Positions 1-11,759 of a stretch of DNA of 64,000 nucleotides are shown here, piece by piece. This DNA is from Siphonodentalium dalli (lineage: Eukaryota > Mollusca > Scaphopoda > Gadilida > Siphonodentaliidae): NCBI GenBank assembly GCA_032622095.1, contig CP136064.1, forward strand, positions 43,482,989-43,546,988. Reading direction: 5' to 3'. Within the stretch, counting starts at the first letter, position 1; each line of letters starts with the position of its first letter. The translations under genes and the position numbers were made by a program. Under the pieces are notes generated by a model that ran no database searches, had not been told where the DNA came from, and saw only the letters and a list, made by a program, of their open reading frames with translations.

Positions 1-78
1 GACTACTGTGGGTAGTTAAGATACTCTCCGTGGAAACATCATATATTGATCATATAGAACCAACAATAACTGATTAAT

Positions 79-440
79 CAGCCTGTTCTCCCGAAAAATC
101 CGCACATTCATCTGCTTGCAATAAAACTCGTTTTAGGTTTATAATCTGCTGAGAATCGCCTCAATTTGAATCGATAATGTGATGAAAATAAGAACATTTT
201 AGTCACATTATCGACTCACAATGAGGCGATTCTAAGCAGAGTATATGCGCACAATGACACATATAAGCCAACTCACGATGTTTCAGGTGTGCGCTCTTTA
301 ACATGCATTTTCACTGTGGCCCGCGCCATAAAAAGAATAACGTACATGACTCCATTTTCTGCTTATTTCAGAATCAAATAATTACATTAGTACCTATTAC
401 ACTTTATATGCCGATTATGTGCGTATATGCGCGAGCAAAT
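79..440 (+). repeat. Interspersed foldback repeat, family A, copy 1
   Basis: It begins CAGCCTGTTCTCCCG and ends near GATTATGTGCGTATATG. The core is an imperfect inverted repeat: GATAATGTG near 173 pairs with CACATTATCGA near 203, and blocks resembling 'TCTGCTTA...AATCGCCTCA' recur in reverse complement. Matching copies lie at 16776-17135 (plus) and 27971-28333 (minus), with partial copies at 29538-29672 and 37600-37765. The second half carries GTGGCCCGCGCCAT. There is no coding capacity; the 79-codon frame at 303-542 lies half inside the repeat. It is probably a non-autonomous DNA element, but no target duplication could be fixed. Confidence 0.75.
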
Positions 441-510
441 GTTGAATTAATAATTAAATTTAGCACAGTTTTGGGGATATTTTTTTCACAAAATTTGAAG
501 TTACTGGATG

Positions 511-1403
511 TGATGATCGCAACTGACTGTATACTCTCTTAGAACAACAGTTTGTTTGTTAGACATATACTTGTTTGGGGACAATGCACACACTTGTTGT
601 TCAATGCCTGCCATTAAGTATTAACTAGTGTGGCCAATGGGTTTTGACTGGTGGCGAACATCTGCATTAGTATAGGATGGACTTATGAAGAATAGTGCTT
701 CTTACATATGAATGTCAGACACGACTATACTGACCTTGCTATGGCTGTTCGAGGCAGTTACAAACGATATGATAAGACATAAACTCTAAGAAAATTTGAA
801 TGGGATTGAAATTGCTGGGAAAATGTGTATCTGACTTCCTTCAACGAAAGCATAGTGGGTTGACCAAGAGGTTAGCATTTCAAATAGTTTCCTGGGAGTC
901 ATTATTGTGCATGCCTTTGTTAGTAATTACGCCATACTATGGTATTAGTTGTTCGTCATTGCTCATCCAATCACATGTGTTGTGTTATTATTCTGTGACA
1001 AAGTCACATTTTTTGTATGAATAATTTGGGATATGTTTATTAAAAAAAATTGTGATGATCGCAATTGACTGTATACTCTCTTAGACAGTTTGTTTGTTAG
1101 ACATTTACTTGATTGGGACAGTTACAAACGATATTATAACACATGAACGTTAAAAAAGTTTCAATGGGATTGAAATCGCTGGGCAATACGTAGTCTGTGT
1201 AAATGCGTATCTGACTTCCTTCAACGAAAGCGTAGTGGGTTGACCAAGAGAATTTCAAATAGTTTGATGTGATTCAGTTCTTATGCATGCCTTTAAGTAA
1301 TTACACCATACTAATGTATTAGTTGTTCATCGTTGCTCATCAAATCACATATGTTGTGTTATTTTTCTGTGACAAAGTCACATTTTTTGTATCAATAAGT
1401 CAA
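511..1403 (+). repeat. Diverged direct (tandem) duplication, period about 540 bp
   Basis: The block at 511-1022 is repeated at 1053-1403. Shared landmarks in order are GATGATCGCAA, CTGTATACTCTCTTAGA, CAGTTACAAACGATAT, TCTGACTTCCTTCAACGAAA, GTGGGTTGACCAAGAG and GTGACAAAGTCACA. The second copy is shorter because of an internal deletion near its start. The frame at 800-1024 is not kept in the second copy, which argues against coding. Confidence 0.85.
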
Positions 1404-2025
1404 ATTGATATGCCACATTGGTATAATTAGCGCTGTTAAATATGATTGTGTTGGATGCTGTCGTAACTGGATGTTTGAATCCCGATGAAATCTTTAATAG
1501 CTTGTACATTTGAACTTGTTGATGACTATATTATGTGAGCTGAGCAGGTGCACAATCTAATTGGTTATTTGAAGCGTGTTCAACGTTTGAGTATATTTGC
1601 GCGGCCATGTTGGTTGCCATTTAAAATAAAATCAAAGAATATTCCAAGTTTATATACACACGGACTTTACGTGTATATAGCGAGTTTAAAATGACACTAC
1701 AAGATCTTTCAAATGGATAAACTAAGAATTTATGCCATACAAGATCCCGTATACTGATCTTTATTTATTCAGTTCATTTAAAAAAACATTCATTCGACCT
1801 TTTGCCCTTTGGCCGTTGTACACAACGGTCCATATATCTGGAATAGCACTGGTTACACTGACTTCCTTCCTGTTTAAAATGGTATATTATATGGATAGTG
1901 TTATGTTCAACTTGTCCGACCCCCCACCCACCCAAACACTCTACCATTTATTTTCCCACATCGATGACCATGATCAGGAATACTCGAAAAATAAAAAGTT
2001 ATCGTCGTGTTTTCAACTTGGACTT
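1404..2025. other. Unassigned AT-rich interval
   Basis: No gene, RNA or repeat recognised. A 121-codon frame starting at 1732 runs into the foldback at 2030, so it is not a credible gene. Confidence 0.6.
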
Positions 2026-2029
2026 TTAA

Positions 2030-2328
2030 CCCTTTCAGTGCCAAGTCCGATTTTTGTATCAACCCATATTTCCTTGATTATTTTTCACATTTATTGATTA
2101 TAATAATGTGATACATTGATGGAAAGAACTCTTAGAGAAAATATAGATTTTTGTATCAACCTATATTTTCTTGATAATTTTTCAAATTTATTGATTATAA
2201 TAATGTGATACATTGATGGAAAGAGCTCTAAGAGCTCTTTCCATCAATGTATCACATTATTATAATCAATAAATGTGAAAAGTAATCAAGGAAATATAGG
2301 TTGATACAAAAATCGGACTTGGCACTGA
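2030..2328. mobile_element. TTAA-type foldback element, family D
   Basis: TTAA at 2026-2029 is followed by CCCTTTCAGTGCCAAGTCCG. About 85 bp (TTTTTGTATCAACC...GATGGAAAGA) appear twice in direct orientation (2051-2135 and 2147-2232) and then in reverse complement up to CGGACTTGGCACTG at 2312-2325. The CCCTTT terminus beside TTAA is the form seen in piggyBac-type MITEs. The right end lacks its final AAAGGG and TTAA and abuts another copy of the left terminus (2329-2360), so the right junction is rearranged. Confidence 0.7.
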
Positions 2329-2363
2329 ACCCTTTCAGTGCCAAGTCCGATTTTTGTATCAAT

Positions 2364-2552
2364 ACGGGCGGCTTTCCCTGTGGATATAAGTGTTATAATA
2401 GTCACATCCACTAAAACCGCCACAAACAGAAAGGATATTATATAATATACAGATGTTGTTCTTATATCAATCATAAATATCGCATAGACTGCATGTTATT
2501 GTCACGTTTGTACCCTTGGTTATGTAAACAAACATAAAAAAGTTACGTTACG
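2364..2552 (-). mobile_element. Family B MITE, 5'-truncated fragment
   Basis: The sequence ACGGGCGGCTTT, then CCGCCACAAACAGAAAG, then a TGTTATTGTCA block and GTTATGTAAACAAA, matches the reverse-oriented family B copies at 52175 and 61478. The first bases of the terminus are lost at the join with the family D end at 2329-2360, and the copy stops near 2552 in the middle of the consensus. Confidence 0.7.
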
Positions 2553-3346
2553 ATTGTTTGTAGACAAACTCTCGGAACTACCGTATCGTCTAACGAAAAT
2601 GTTCCGTTGCGCTGTGGAATGCGTAGATAAAATTATTGGCGTAATCAACAATCGCATTCGAATCACACCAAATTGTATTTTAATCGGCTCATTCTACACA
2701 CTGTCAGTTCAAAATAAAACTTCATGATTGGGAAATGATCAGACAGAAAAAGTGAACATAATATAATTGTTCTCGCAAAGAGATGAACATTTTTTAATCC
2801 AGTTAGTATTTTCTCCTAACATATATATGGTCATGCTTACCAAATAAGGATTATTACGATGAATCGTATTGTGAGTTGTAAGCACACCAAATTAGGGGGT
2901 TACAACCGACGTAAAGCGCGCGAATCTAAATAAGGAAATGGCGAAATCGTGACTCATCTTATAAACAATCCACCTCGCTTTTTGTGAGAAACTAAACAAC
3001 AGTCGACCTGTATTTTCTCGGACACAAAATGTGTGTTGTGAATAATATCTCATTCATATCATCATTATGCTATACTATTAGTATATTCTTGAGGAAATTA
3101 TCATTATTTGATCATGCTAGTTCTAAATTATAACCTACAATGAAGACCGCCCGTCCCTTTATATGTTGTAGCAATATAGTGTTTCTATTGAAAAAGTTAA
3201 AAATCAATTATATTCTAATTTGTTCTAGGTTAGGTGATATGTTTGCTATATTGACTGACTGTAGCAGCCATTTCGTGTAATTGTCAACCTGTCTTATACA
3301 TGCATGCAAAGTACGTAGACATAATTGAAGCTCTTATGAGGCATGT
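2553..3346. other. Unassigned AT-rich interval
   Basis: No coding frame, RNA gene or repeat recognised. Confidence 0.6.
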
Positions 3347-3350
3347 TTAA

Positions 3351-3844
3351 AGGCACGGGAGGCCTTAGTTGTCGAAAATATTCATATTTGTTCCAATCAC
3401 CGTAAGCAGAAAAACATTAAAACGCATACAGTTTCGTTCATATATACCATTACCATCGCGTAAACAGCATGTTATCATAAAGATTTACTATATGTTACCT
3501 AAGCAAGAGCCTGATTGTGTTACAGAAGACAGCACAATGCTGCTGGCTAATCACACACAAATGGCATAAACGCTCTTTATTCGTTCCATATCAGGAATTC
3601 ACCAACTAACAACGCTCTTTATGTTTACCATCATGATATAAACAAACACCAGAAAAGTAACTTTTTATGCTTTTGTTTACATAACAATGGTCAAATATAT
3701 GACAATAACATACTGTTTATGCGATATTTCTTATTTGTATACGGACAAAGTCTGTCTACATTTTGTTGTTCTTTCTGTTTGTGGCGGTTTTTGACGGGTG
3801 GAAATATTTTCACAGGATACCCACCGCCAAGGCCAACCGTACCT
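3351..3844 (+). mobile_element. Family B MITE, complete copy B1 (494 bp)
   Basis: It is flanked on both sides by TTAA (3347-3350 and 3845-3848). The left end is AGGCACGGGAGGCC and the right end, read on the other strand, is AGGTACGGTTGGCC, giving short imperfect terminal inverted repeats. The interior has two AACGCTCTTTAT blocks near the middle and a TGTTTATGCGATATTTCTTA block toward the right. There is no transposase. The nested copy at 51061-51554 has exactly the same length and differs by about a dozen substitutions by eye. TTAA target duplications are used by the piggyBac and Kolobok superfamilies; which one supplies the enzyme cannot be told from the MITE. Confidence 0.88.
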
Positions 3845-5590
3845 TTAAGAAAAATATCACGATATTCTTGAAATTTTTCAAAATATCAGAGGTTGTTGCC
3901 ATATTTTCAATCGATGATAGGGCCGATAGTACAAAAACTGGGATTGTTTGAACTCGCCGCATGTCGACGTGTGCGAAAAGAGCGAATTCAACTGTAATCA
4001 CCGCAACTGTTAAATCTCGAATGACATACACGGCACCCCCGTGTAGCAAATGATGAGACCGCTTTAACCAATGTTCACGACAATACCCGAAATTACCGCA
4101 TCCTTGTTCCTATACTCGGGGGAGATGACTCCGTTCAGACGAGCATAGACCGATTAATGAAACCCAATTCTTCGGAGACAGACGATGAAATCATGGTCTC
4201 ATTTGGAATCAATACTTCCCGCCGCGGGCGAGAATTTCCGAGAATGAACGGCTATCATTTGATGACAGGTGTCTGCGTTTTCATCCTCGTCTGATTAGTC
4301 GGCCATATAACTTATATAGTAGTTGCCCAATGAAGACCTCTCATGTGAACCCGACACTCGTAAACAAATTAATAGTAAGAATGGTCTGTCCACTACGATT
4401 CGATGTGATATCCATCACATCTCGATAGCTTGATGGCCGAGGTCCGGCGATGCTCGGTAAGTCTATAACAGATTCCCGAGTGATGGTTAATTGTCAGCTC
4501 TGATCCCCAAGAGTGATAAAAGGAAATAAATTATATGGACCAGTCAGACATATGCAGGCGTCTATAATTCCCACCATGCTACGGTTGGGAAATGAATTAT
4601 CTCGAATAATTCTCAATGGAAATTACTCATCAGCGATGGGTGTTAGATTTGTCGAAATGTGACTAAAGGGTCTTGCTTAGAAGGCGGATTAGCCGCATTC
4701 ATTATGTTATTTACAAACGGAACTATATAGGGTCAAGGCAAGTCCTGATTTACTGGATACGATTCTTCCCTATGTTTTATGTTAGGTCTGGTAACCATAT
4801 GTCACAAACTGTTCCTACTCGACTTTCAAGGAACAACCCACTGACAAGAAAGAGACAAACTATCGAGTAACCAATAAACAATTTATCTAGGCGTATACCC
4901 TCCATGTATAAAATACAACCATTTTGTGATACATAATTATATAGCCGTGCATTGTACAAGAAATCATGACCGCCTATCATAACATCTTTTCATTTTTAAG
5001 GGGGTGGCAGTAAGACAGTCTAGCCTGACTATGCCACCCCTCGAATATACAACATAATATTTGTCAAATGTATTATGCATTAATATGTGTATATTTAAAT
5101 AAAATATCATATCCTTAGCGTCGGCTCCCGATCCAACAGAGTACGAAATTTACCCAGTACCTTTTTCGATGTGTTTGAGACTCTATTGCTACCGATATAA
5201 TTTTCAGTGTATTGATAATTGCATTGATGGACGATTCGTGGTGCACACAGTATTGTAATCGGGCGTGGCGACAGGGGGTGTCTCACCCCAGACTGTGGTC
5301 AACATGTTCAACAGTTGGAAATTTCATACCTGACCCAACATTATTTTGAAATTTCACACCAACAATAGGTTGATATTGTTCTCGTAGTTTGCAAAAACTT
5401 ATTTCCGTCGCTTGGATTTGAGAGTTCGGTGTGGTCTGTTCTGATCGGAATTCTGCACAGGAAAGAGGCACACTCGACGCTCATGCCGAGTATATAAGGA
5501 TTCTGAATAGAGGGGTTGACATATACATCTTGGTACTCGAAATGTCCGGTGTTGCCCGGGTGAAGAATGCGTAATTTATTATTGGACCTT
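3845..5590. other. Mostly unassigned interval with one diverged repeat block
   Basis: No supported gene. The block at 5140-5275 (GTACGAAATT, GATGTGT.TGAGA, GCAT.GATGG, GGCGACA) resembles 42025-42160, an old repeat pair of unknown type. Frames of 60-80 codons here have no recognisable domains. Confidence 0.5.
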
Positions 5591-5599
5591 CAAAGTTAT

Positions 5600-6290
5600 T
5601 TTAAATAGTTATTAGCCATCTGGGGTAAAATAACCTATTGCATGACTCCGGATAAAATTGCATTTATCTTTTAAGTTGACAATCAACACTCTGTATTGCT
5701 AATTATTAGTGCATATTTAAGTCATTTGAAATCAGCAGCACCTATCCCGTGACATCCCACGAGTCATTTACTTTTGTTTACCAATTTTCCCCACACAGCG
5801 TCTGTGCTAATAATACGCTCTCTTTATTAATCATATAGTTTATTAGCACCCCCTTTAAATCAAATTAAGACAACCGAGCCTGCCAATCCCATGACAATCC
5901 CCTGGTTATGTGACCCATCTGTACCAATGTTCCTACATATTTTCTAACATGATTTGCTCATATTTCCCATTTAAGTCATCTGAGGTCAACGGAATTTATC
6001 TCACGACTCTCTACGGATCAATTTATCCCCTTGCTTCAATGTTTACCGACCAGATTGCAACCAGTTTGTGTATATAGTTAATTATTTAGATAAATTAATT
6101 AGTAGTGCCAGTTTAAGACATCTGAGGGCCCTATAACAATGAGATCCACATGGTCAAATAACCCATATGTACACATTTTCAGCTCTGATGGTCCAAACTT
6201 TTGACCAGCTCAAGCCAAAATATATATATAATAACTACTAGTGCCCGTTTTAGACATCTGAGGTGAATAGAAGTGGAAGTGACGTCACAA
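5600..6290. repeat. Decayed tandem array, period about 135 bp
   Basis: A motif like GTGCC..TTTAAG.CATCTGAGGT recurs near 5712, 5843 (weak), 5958, 6105 and 6241. Each is followed by AT-rich sequence with CCCATRTGTAC- and GTTTACC-type blocks. Spacing is 115-145 bp and identity is low, so this is an old array. No coding. Confidence 0.55.
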
Positions 6291-6892
6291 TGGAAGACAT
6301 GGAGAACAATCGTTCTACAACATTTCTGCGCTAATCTGATCATTTTGCACGGAACATCAGACTTTTCTTCCGAAATGGACTACGTTTGTTCGTTTGTGTT
6401 GCAATGACATGATTAGATGAGTAGGAACACTCGTTTAGTTGGAGTAACTAACGAGTCCTGACAGTGAAATCGCCAACTGTTGGCGTAAAATTAGATCATA
6501 CATTTTGAAGTGATACATGTTTCTCAGCCTTAAATCTATGATTATTGGATTTATAGTCACATATCGTCGGTGGGCTTCTAAAAGGCCGTACCTCAGGAAA
6601 ATCAATTGTTCAGGAGCAGGTGACAGAAGAAAAAAAACAAGTTATCACTGCAACTATAATTGGTATCTACCAATAACTTTACACAGTAACACTTTTATCA
6701 GAGTTGTTATATTATAGATACACTTTTATATTAAATTATCTTCTAGAAAACATGATTTTATGAATTTGTGACACTTCAGAAGGAACAAAATACAAATCTG
6801 TGAGATTGTACTGAGATACGACATTTTAGTTTTGACGATTTCCGCGGTCTCTGCCATTGAGGATAAGGCGAATACGCACTCCGGCTAGTCTT
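6291..6892. other. Unassigned interval
   Basis: No gene or clear repeat seen. Confidence 0.55.
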
Positions 6893-7010
6893 CCAAATAA
6901 TCCATTCAGAATTATTTTACCAGGAACCTTTTAGAATTATCGATACGACATTTTAGAACACGAATTTCCCTAAAAACAGCGCAAAATGGAATTTATATAG
7001 CAGATACGAC
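6893..7010. repeat. Inverted repeat, left member (partner 9285-9412)
   Basis: The stretch with ACCAGGAAC, GATACGACATTTTAGAACAC, GAATTTCCCTA, CAGCGCAA and GGAATTTATATAGCAGATAC is found in reverse complement at 9285-9412. The short unit GATACGACATT.TAGAACACG is also repeated directly at both ends of this block. Its class is unknown. Confidence 0.75.
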
Positions 7011-7019
7011 ATTATAGAA

Positions 7020-7560
7020 CACGAATTGCCACGTATGCCGGGGTGGGTGGGTGGTCAAAGACACCAACAAGCAATTTTTTCCGCAACTAAAAAAAACATT
7101 TCCTGCTTGTTTTTTAGTGTTTTGGCAATGAGTTGGCTTCAAACCCACTTTGAATGAGAGAAATAATGTAATTCTAACTGTAAACTGACTGCAGGCAGTT
7201 ATCGTGTTGTATTTTGTTGCAAATTTTGAAATCCAAGATGGCCGCTGGCAGCCATGTTTTTTTGGCCGAATGACCTCAAAATGACTCATTCCTATTTACA
7301 TGTCCATGTTAACATCCATGATAAATAGTATGCACAGAAATTCATATACAGCTGTTTACAGTGAATTTCCCCCCGCAAATCTCTGTTTTAGTGTTAAAAG
7401 GGGGGGTGGGTGTCAAAAGATGGTCGGAAAAAACTGCCGAAAATGGAAAAAAATTTGGCGGTGGGGGTGGGTGGGTACAAAAAATGATCGAAAGAGAAAA
7501 AATGCCATACGTGCCTGAATTTTTTTTCCGACCCCCCCCCCCCTGGTTATACTTGAAATA
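7020..7560. repeat. G-rich and C-rich low-complexity sequence
   Basis: GGGG-T-GGG-T-GGG occurs near 7038, GGGGGGGTGGGTG near 7400, GGTGGGGGTGGGTGGG near 7461, and a 14-C run near 7530. The spacing of the G runs fits intramolecular G-quadruplex formation. Overlapping frames in this stretch are low-complexity translations and not genes. Confidence 0.6.
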
Positions 7561-7668
7561 TTGAAAAATTTATCTGATTTTACGTAACGTTACGTATGTT
7601 ACCGAACCCGTAGATTCCGAAAATGCAATAAAAAGTTTCGCGCCAAAATGGCAGGTAGGACATACATG

Positions 7669-7920
7669 TATGTGACCCGCCATATCAAATCCAGTCGTAA
7701 GTCGGGATTTTTTACCCTGTGCCAATGCATTCTCTTATATATGCGAGTCGACCATAGGTCGCCTCGCATATATAAGAGAATGCATTGGCCTAACAAATTT
7801 TTACAATTTTAATAATTTTTTCTTGTATTCTTTAACAATTTTATAATTTCACCCATACAGAGCCCCAGACAAACATGAGCAGACGACACTCTTCGATATG
7901 CTTCTATATATGTGTGGGGG
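7669..7920 (+). mobile_element. Family E palindrome-bearing element, copy 1
   Basis: It starts TATGTGACCCGCCATATC, followed by the block containing AAGTCGGGATTTTTTACC, the 69-bp palindrome (7721-7789), then TTTTTCTTGTATTCTTTAAC, TTTCACCCATACAGAGCCC and CAAACATGAGCAGACG. It ends around ATATATGTGTGGGG. Copy 2 is at 8337-8690 and copy 3 at 50890-51783. Copy 3 shows an inverted right end, so this copy looks incomplete on the right. Confidence 0.75.
7721..7789. repeat. 69-bp palindrome, copy P1
   Basis: Arms of 27 bp (GCCAATGCATTCTC... and its exact reverse complement) surround a 15-bp centre that itself holds CGACC-ATA-GGTCG. Other copies: 8392-8460, 25086-25154, 25298-25366, 29038-29106, 29186-29254 and 50946-51014, plus decayed traces at 25913-26030. 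Confidence 0.95.
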
Positions 7921-7924
7921 ATAG

Positions 7925-7985
7925 ACTACCTTTAAATGTCAGGGGTACGGTAATGGCCGCGGAAATTGTAAAGGTAAATAAATCA
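7925..7985 (+). pseudogene. Fragment of retroelement ORF1 zinc knuckle
   Basis: TTTAAATGTCAGGGGTA and the bases after it translate to FKCQGYGNGRGNCKGK followed by a stop. This matches the first CCHC knuckle of the relic at 48570 (CFKCQGYGHG), with His replaced by Asn. It is only about 60 bp and sits directly against a family E end. It is the smallest of five relics of one retroelement family in this window. Confidence 0.6.
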
Positions 7986-8336
7986 TAGATAGATAAGTTT
8001 AATAGGCAAAACATCCTTATAGGGACAGTATGCAAACATAATAACATATAGTTGTACATTAAACAATATAATAAATGATATAATAATAGATGGTAATATA
8101 TCACCTTAGTAAAGCTGATTGTGTATATGGTCGTCTCGTCTTCATTTGTTCATTGATTTATGAGGCGATGCTCATCGCGTGCGGAAAATAATTTTCGGAT
8201 TATATGACATATTGAAGTGCATGAATTTGAAATATTGTTGGATAGGATTTTGACAAGCTGTTCAGTTTGTGTCATGTTTTCAAAGTCTGGGAACTGTGTC
8301 TTCATAAGAGTTATTAGTTCAAGCCGCGGTGCACGT

Positions 8337-8690
8337 ATATGTGACCCGCCATATCAAATCCAGTCGTAAGTCGGGAATTTTTTTACCCTGTGCCAATGCA
8401 TTCTCTTATATATGCGAGTCGACCATAGGTCGCCTCGCATATATAAGAGAATGCATTGGCCTAACAATTTTTTACAATTTTAATAATTTGTTCTTGTATT
8501 CTTTAACAATTTTATAATTTCACCCATACAGAGCCCAAGACAAACATGAGCAGACGGCACTCTTCTATATGCTTCGCATATATAAGAGAATGCATTGGCC
8601 TAACAATTTTTTATCATTTTTTTTAAATAAATGTTTCTTACAAATTTTAGGACATAAAATAAAAAACATCCATTACCCTGCATGGAACCG
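8337..8690 (+). mobile_element. Family E palindrome-bearing element, copy 2
   Basis: It has the same order of landmarks as copy 1, including palindrome 8392-8460 and CAAACATGAGCAGACG, then continues through a partial extra palindrome arm (8575-8600) to ACATCCATTACCCTGCA near 8685. That last block is present in reverse complement in copy 3 (51640-51720), which indicates internal inversion or foldback structure in the family. Confidence 0.7.
8392..8460. repeat. 69-bp palindrome, copy P2
   Basis: Same arms and centre as P1, without visible substitutions in the arms. Confidence 0.95.
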
Positions 8691-8736
8691 TTGGTCCCCA
8701 TCTCATCAGATTCCAAAATAACAACTTTTTTTTTAA

Positions 8737-9035
8737 AGATAGTAGAGAAATATCTGCCAAAAGTTCAAAACGCACACGATTAGATAGCGAATGATACTAA
8801 ATCGGGGTACACGATTAGATAGCGATTGATATTCAATCGCAGTAACACTTGTCAAGAGAGGTTATGATTATGGACGAAATAACGGAGATATCTGAATGAG
8901 TGTGTTTAAAGACATCACCAACATATCACTGTGTAGGAATTGTTACGTAGGGAGTTATTATATTGCAGGTTTTGTGATGGTTCAGGAATGATTTCGTTTG
9001 GTTATTTGATGTACCGGACTCGTAACATCAGGACA
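8737..9035 (+). repeat. Family K repeat, copy 1, left part
   Basis: GATTAGATAGCGAATGATAC, TATTCAATCGCAGTAA, TATGGACGAAATAACGGAG, CATATCACTGTGTAGGAA and TGATGGTTCAGGAATGATTT occur in the same order as in copy 2 at 11760-12190. The right part of copy 1 resumes at 9995-10110; the sequence between is an insertion. Confidence 0.85.
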
Positions 9036-9284
9036 AACTCAGTGCCATTTTTTTCTGGCACGAAATTGGGGTAACGTTCATGTATAGGGTATCCTCTACC
9101 AGAGAGCCCCCATCCCTTGAACCAGATAATATTTCCGAGTTCGGGAAACTATATGTTTGCACCCCATTCGGTTAAAATTCTGCAATGGTTACTCAAGATT
9201 TCCAACTGTTAGAAATCTTCAACCCAACAACTCCAACCAATCGAATCAAAATTATTATATGGATATATATATGCGTATATATAT

Positions 9285-9412
9285 ATATGCGTATCTGCTA
9301 TATAAATTCCATCTTGCGCTGTATGTAGGGAAATTCGTGTTATAAAATGTCGTATCGTTAACTCTAAAATGTAGTAAATGTTATTTTCGAAACCGTTCCT
9401 GGTAGAATAATT
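9285..9412. repeat. Inverted repeat, right member (partner 6893-7010)
   Basis: Reverse complement of 6893-7010, including GTATCTGCTATATAAATTCC, TAGGGAAATTCGTG, AATGTCGTATCG and GTTCCTGGTAGAATAATTAT. It lies immediately before the LINE tail at 9413. A (TA)n-rich stretch (9260-9300) precedes it. Confidence 0.75.
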
Positions 9413-10003
9413 ATGATTGGATTAAACACCACGCGGAAGCCAGAAGGAAAGTACGGAGAGGATTGTGCACAACATAAAGCAGTAAATGTGTGGAATGAAC
9501 TACCCGTTACTCTCAGAAAAGCGAAAACTCTCGAAAAATTTAAGAACGCTCTCAAGACTTACCTGTTCATAATTTGCTTCGGTGTTAAACCTACTACTGC
9601 ATTTTAACTGACATTTTAACTGTGACTTTTAATCTTTCACTTACTTCTGACTGTTTTCCGTTACTTTTTTATTCATTTAATTTTGTTGATAGTATTTTTT
9701 TTATCTATTTCTTTGGTTAACCTTGTTGTCTGTTTCTCTTTTTTAATTAATTTTTAGCCATAAGCTTTTTTCATAATTTGAACTATTTTTAATTATGTTT
9801 TAAAAAAATTATAAGTCACATGCTTATGGTCGTTGGTTTTTTTTTTTTAGTAATTTCTTAGTCACATGCAGATGGTCGTTATGAATTTCTTAATTCTCAT
9901 TTACTACTTTTTATCTCTTACCTTGTATATTCATTGATGTAAGCGCAATGAAACTAATTTACTGTATAATGCGTTTTAAATGTATATATAATAATAATAA
10001 TAA
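9413..10003 (+). mobile_element. 5'-truncated LINE: ORF2 C-terminus plus 3' UTR
   Basis: The frame 9413-9607 encodes AVNVWNELPVTLRKAKTLEK and then FKNALKTYLF, the hallmark C-terminal tail of jockey/CR1-superfamily ORF2 proteins (A..WN.LP..LR...L..FK..LK.YLF). It ends with a stop at 9605-9607. About 310 bp of T-rich 3' UTR follow, then GTAAGCGCAATGAAACTAAT, then an ATA microsatellite (about 9987-10003) as the retrotransposition tail. Everything upstream of the tail domain is absent, as expected for 5' truncation. It interrupts family K copy 1. The clade cannot be named from so little protein. Confidence 0.75.
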
Positions 10004-10110
10004 TACATATGGATATCTTGAATGCATTAAACGGTCATGAATGAACAGAGGCTATATACATGAGTTCGGTTGTACCGAAAGCGGAACTTTAGATCACAAT
10101 TAACCCAGAC
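9995..10110 (+). repeat. Family K repeat, copy 1, right part
   Basis: ATATCTTGAATG.ATTAAAC, GTCATGAA, AACAGAGGCTA, ACCGAAAGC and GAACTTTAGATCACAATTAA match copy 2 at 12080-12175. It resumes directly after the ATA tail of the LINE fragment. Confidence 0.85.
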
Positions 10111-11759
10111 ATCTGATTACTCTGAGCTTTGATGGGTGATTCCTAGACTCGAATACAACATGCTTTTACCCCCCGAAGCCAACGAAATAGTAATTTGGGA
10201 GCGTTAATTCGTATTTTGCATCTTTAATGGTATGTCTGTAATCCAATTTCAACGAACGTTGAAAGAACTGACTGATGCGGTTAGTTTTTTAACGTCCCGA
10301 TTGTCTTCCTGATCGAATATGTAGTTTTTCCTCTTCAACACTTCAATTACATGTCGATTGATAAATATTGGCAGAAGCTCCACAGATTTGTCTGGCGTTT
10401 CAGAATTATTCTCATTGTGTGTGCTAATGGATTCCATTATCGTTGGCTCGGAATTAACGGTTGTTTCCGAGTTCAGTGTCTAATAAGAATTATGAACCAT
10501 CGTTGTAGGTGACGGACTATTAAAATTCTGTTTCTTCCAGGAACTATCTCTATGAATTATATGGGGTAAAACATTAACTGTATTAGCAATTGTCCAAGAA
10601 CAAACGAGAACAATCTGCTGTCACACATATTTGAATTTAAACTGTTTGAAAGGTTTAGTTACTAATCTATAACCGCACGCATATATTGAATAATGCGATA
10701 TTCTGATTTTGTTTATGAAAATGAATTGAGGAAAATTGTATGAATCAATATATGGTAATACATCTTACCATAACCACACATGACTCGAACGCAATATTTG
10801 TGTTGTATGGCTCCAAATGAACTGCCGATAGGAGACACGACCTTTATATGCCATTCTTCGATATATAGGTAGAGGAATAGGTGTCGTGATTCATTTCAGA
10901 ATCGAAATGTGTTCAGTTGGAAATTCCACATAAATGAATTCTTCGTTTCCGTGACGGTGGGTGATGTGGTCGACTGTTGGCTGTAACGTGCTGACCAAAT
11001 TTCGAATGACACGCACAATAATCACTCGGAACGCGTGCGAATAGGGATATTAATTTCTTAATAAGTTACTGCTATGTCGTTGGCTTTCTTCAAGACGGCC
11101 GGATCTGACTATTCCCCTGGTACTAATCAGGCCATGTTTTTGTAGGTTTGCATTGGGCAGAGGATGGAATGAGGATTTGAAATGACTGGTAACATTAGCA
11201 ATTTCTGTCCAAACTGAATTGTTTTTCTCCACCTTATCACTATCACCAAACACAATGATCGTGTAATATATCACCACGAGTATAAGCTGCTGAGCTGGAT
11301 TGAATTTGCTAGCCGATTCCGGGAATAAGTTAGATTTTCACAGCATCAGTAAAAATGCAAGCAACGACATGCTACAACATGTACAAAAAGAAATGGCATT
11401 AGTGCCGCCTGGAAAAATACACTAACCGGAAGCCAGAGGGTTACAGCTAGTCTCCGCTCTGCAGAAAGCAATCATCTGCCAACACATATCGGTAAGTCAG
11501 CAATTAAAGTTCCTTTGTTCTGTTAAGGAAAACGCCATTAGCAGTAAAACAATAATAGCGATAGCAGGGATCGGAATCCCAGAAGCCCGTGACCAACATG
11601 GACGTGTCTGCGCTGACGAAGGAAAATTAGCGCCAACATGTGTTCGAGGTCATTACAGATTTCCAAAGCTTTAACAGCAAGATTCCAGTAGCACAGTAAC
11701 AGTCTTGTATATATACCCCGTGGTCAATATTGAAAAACGTGCATAAGAGTAAAATTATG
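10111..11759. other. Unassigned interval
   Basis: No gene, RNA or repeat recognised. Two frames of 62-75 codons on the minus strand have no known motif and no splice context I could support. Confidence 0.5.

Noticed and set aside
1732-2097. 121-codon frame as a small membrane protein
   Set aside because: Its last 25 or so codons lie in the family D foldback, and hydrophobicity follows from T-rich sequence; no conserved motif.
6993-7289. 98-codon minus-strand frame
   Set aside because: It overlaps the 6893-7010 repeat and G-rich low-complexity sequence, with no domain recognised.
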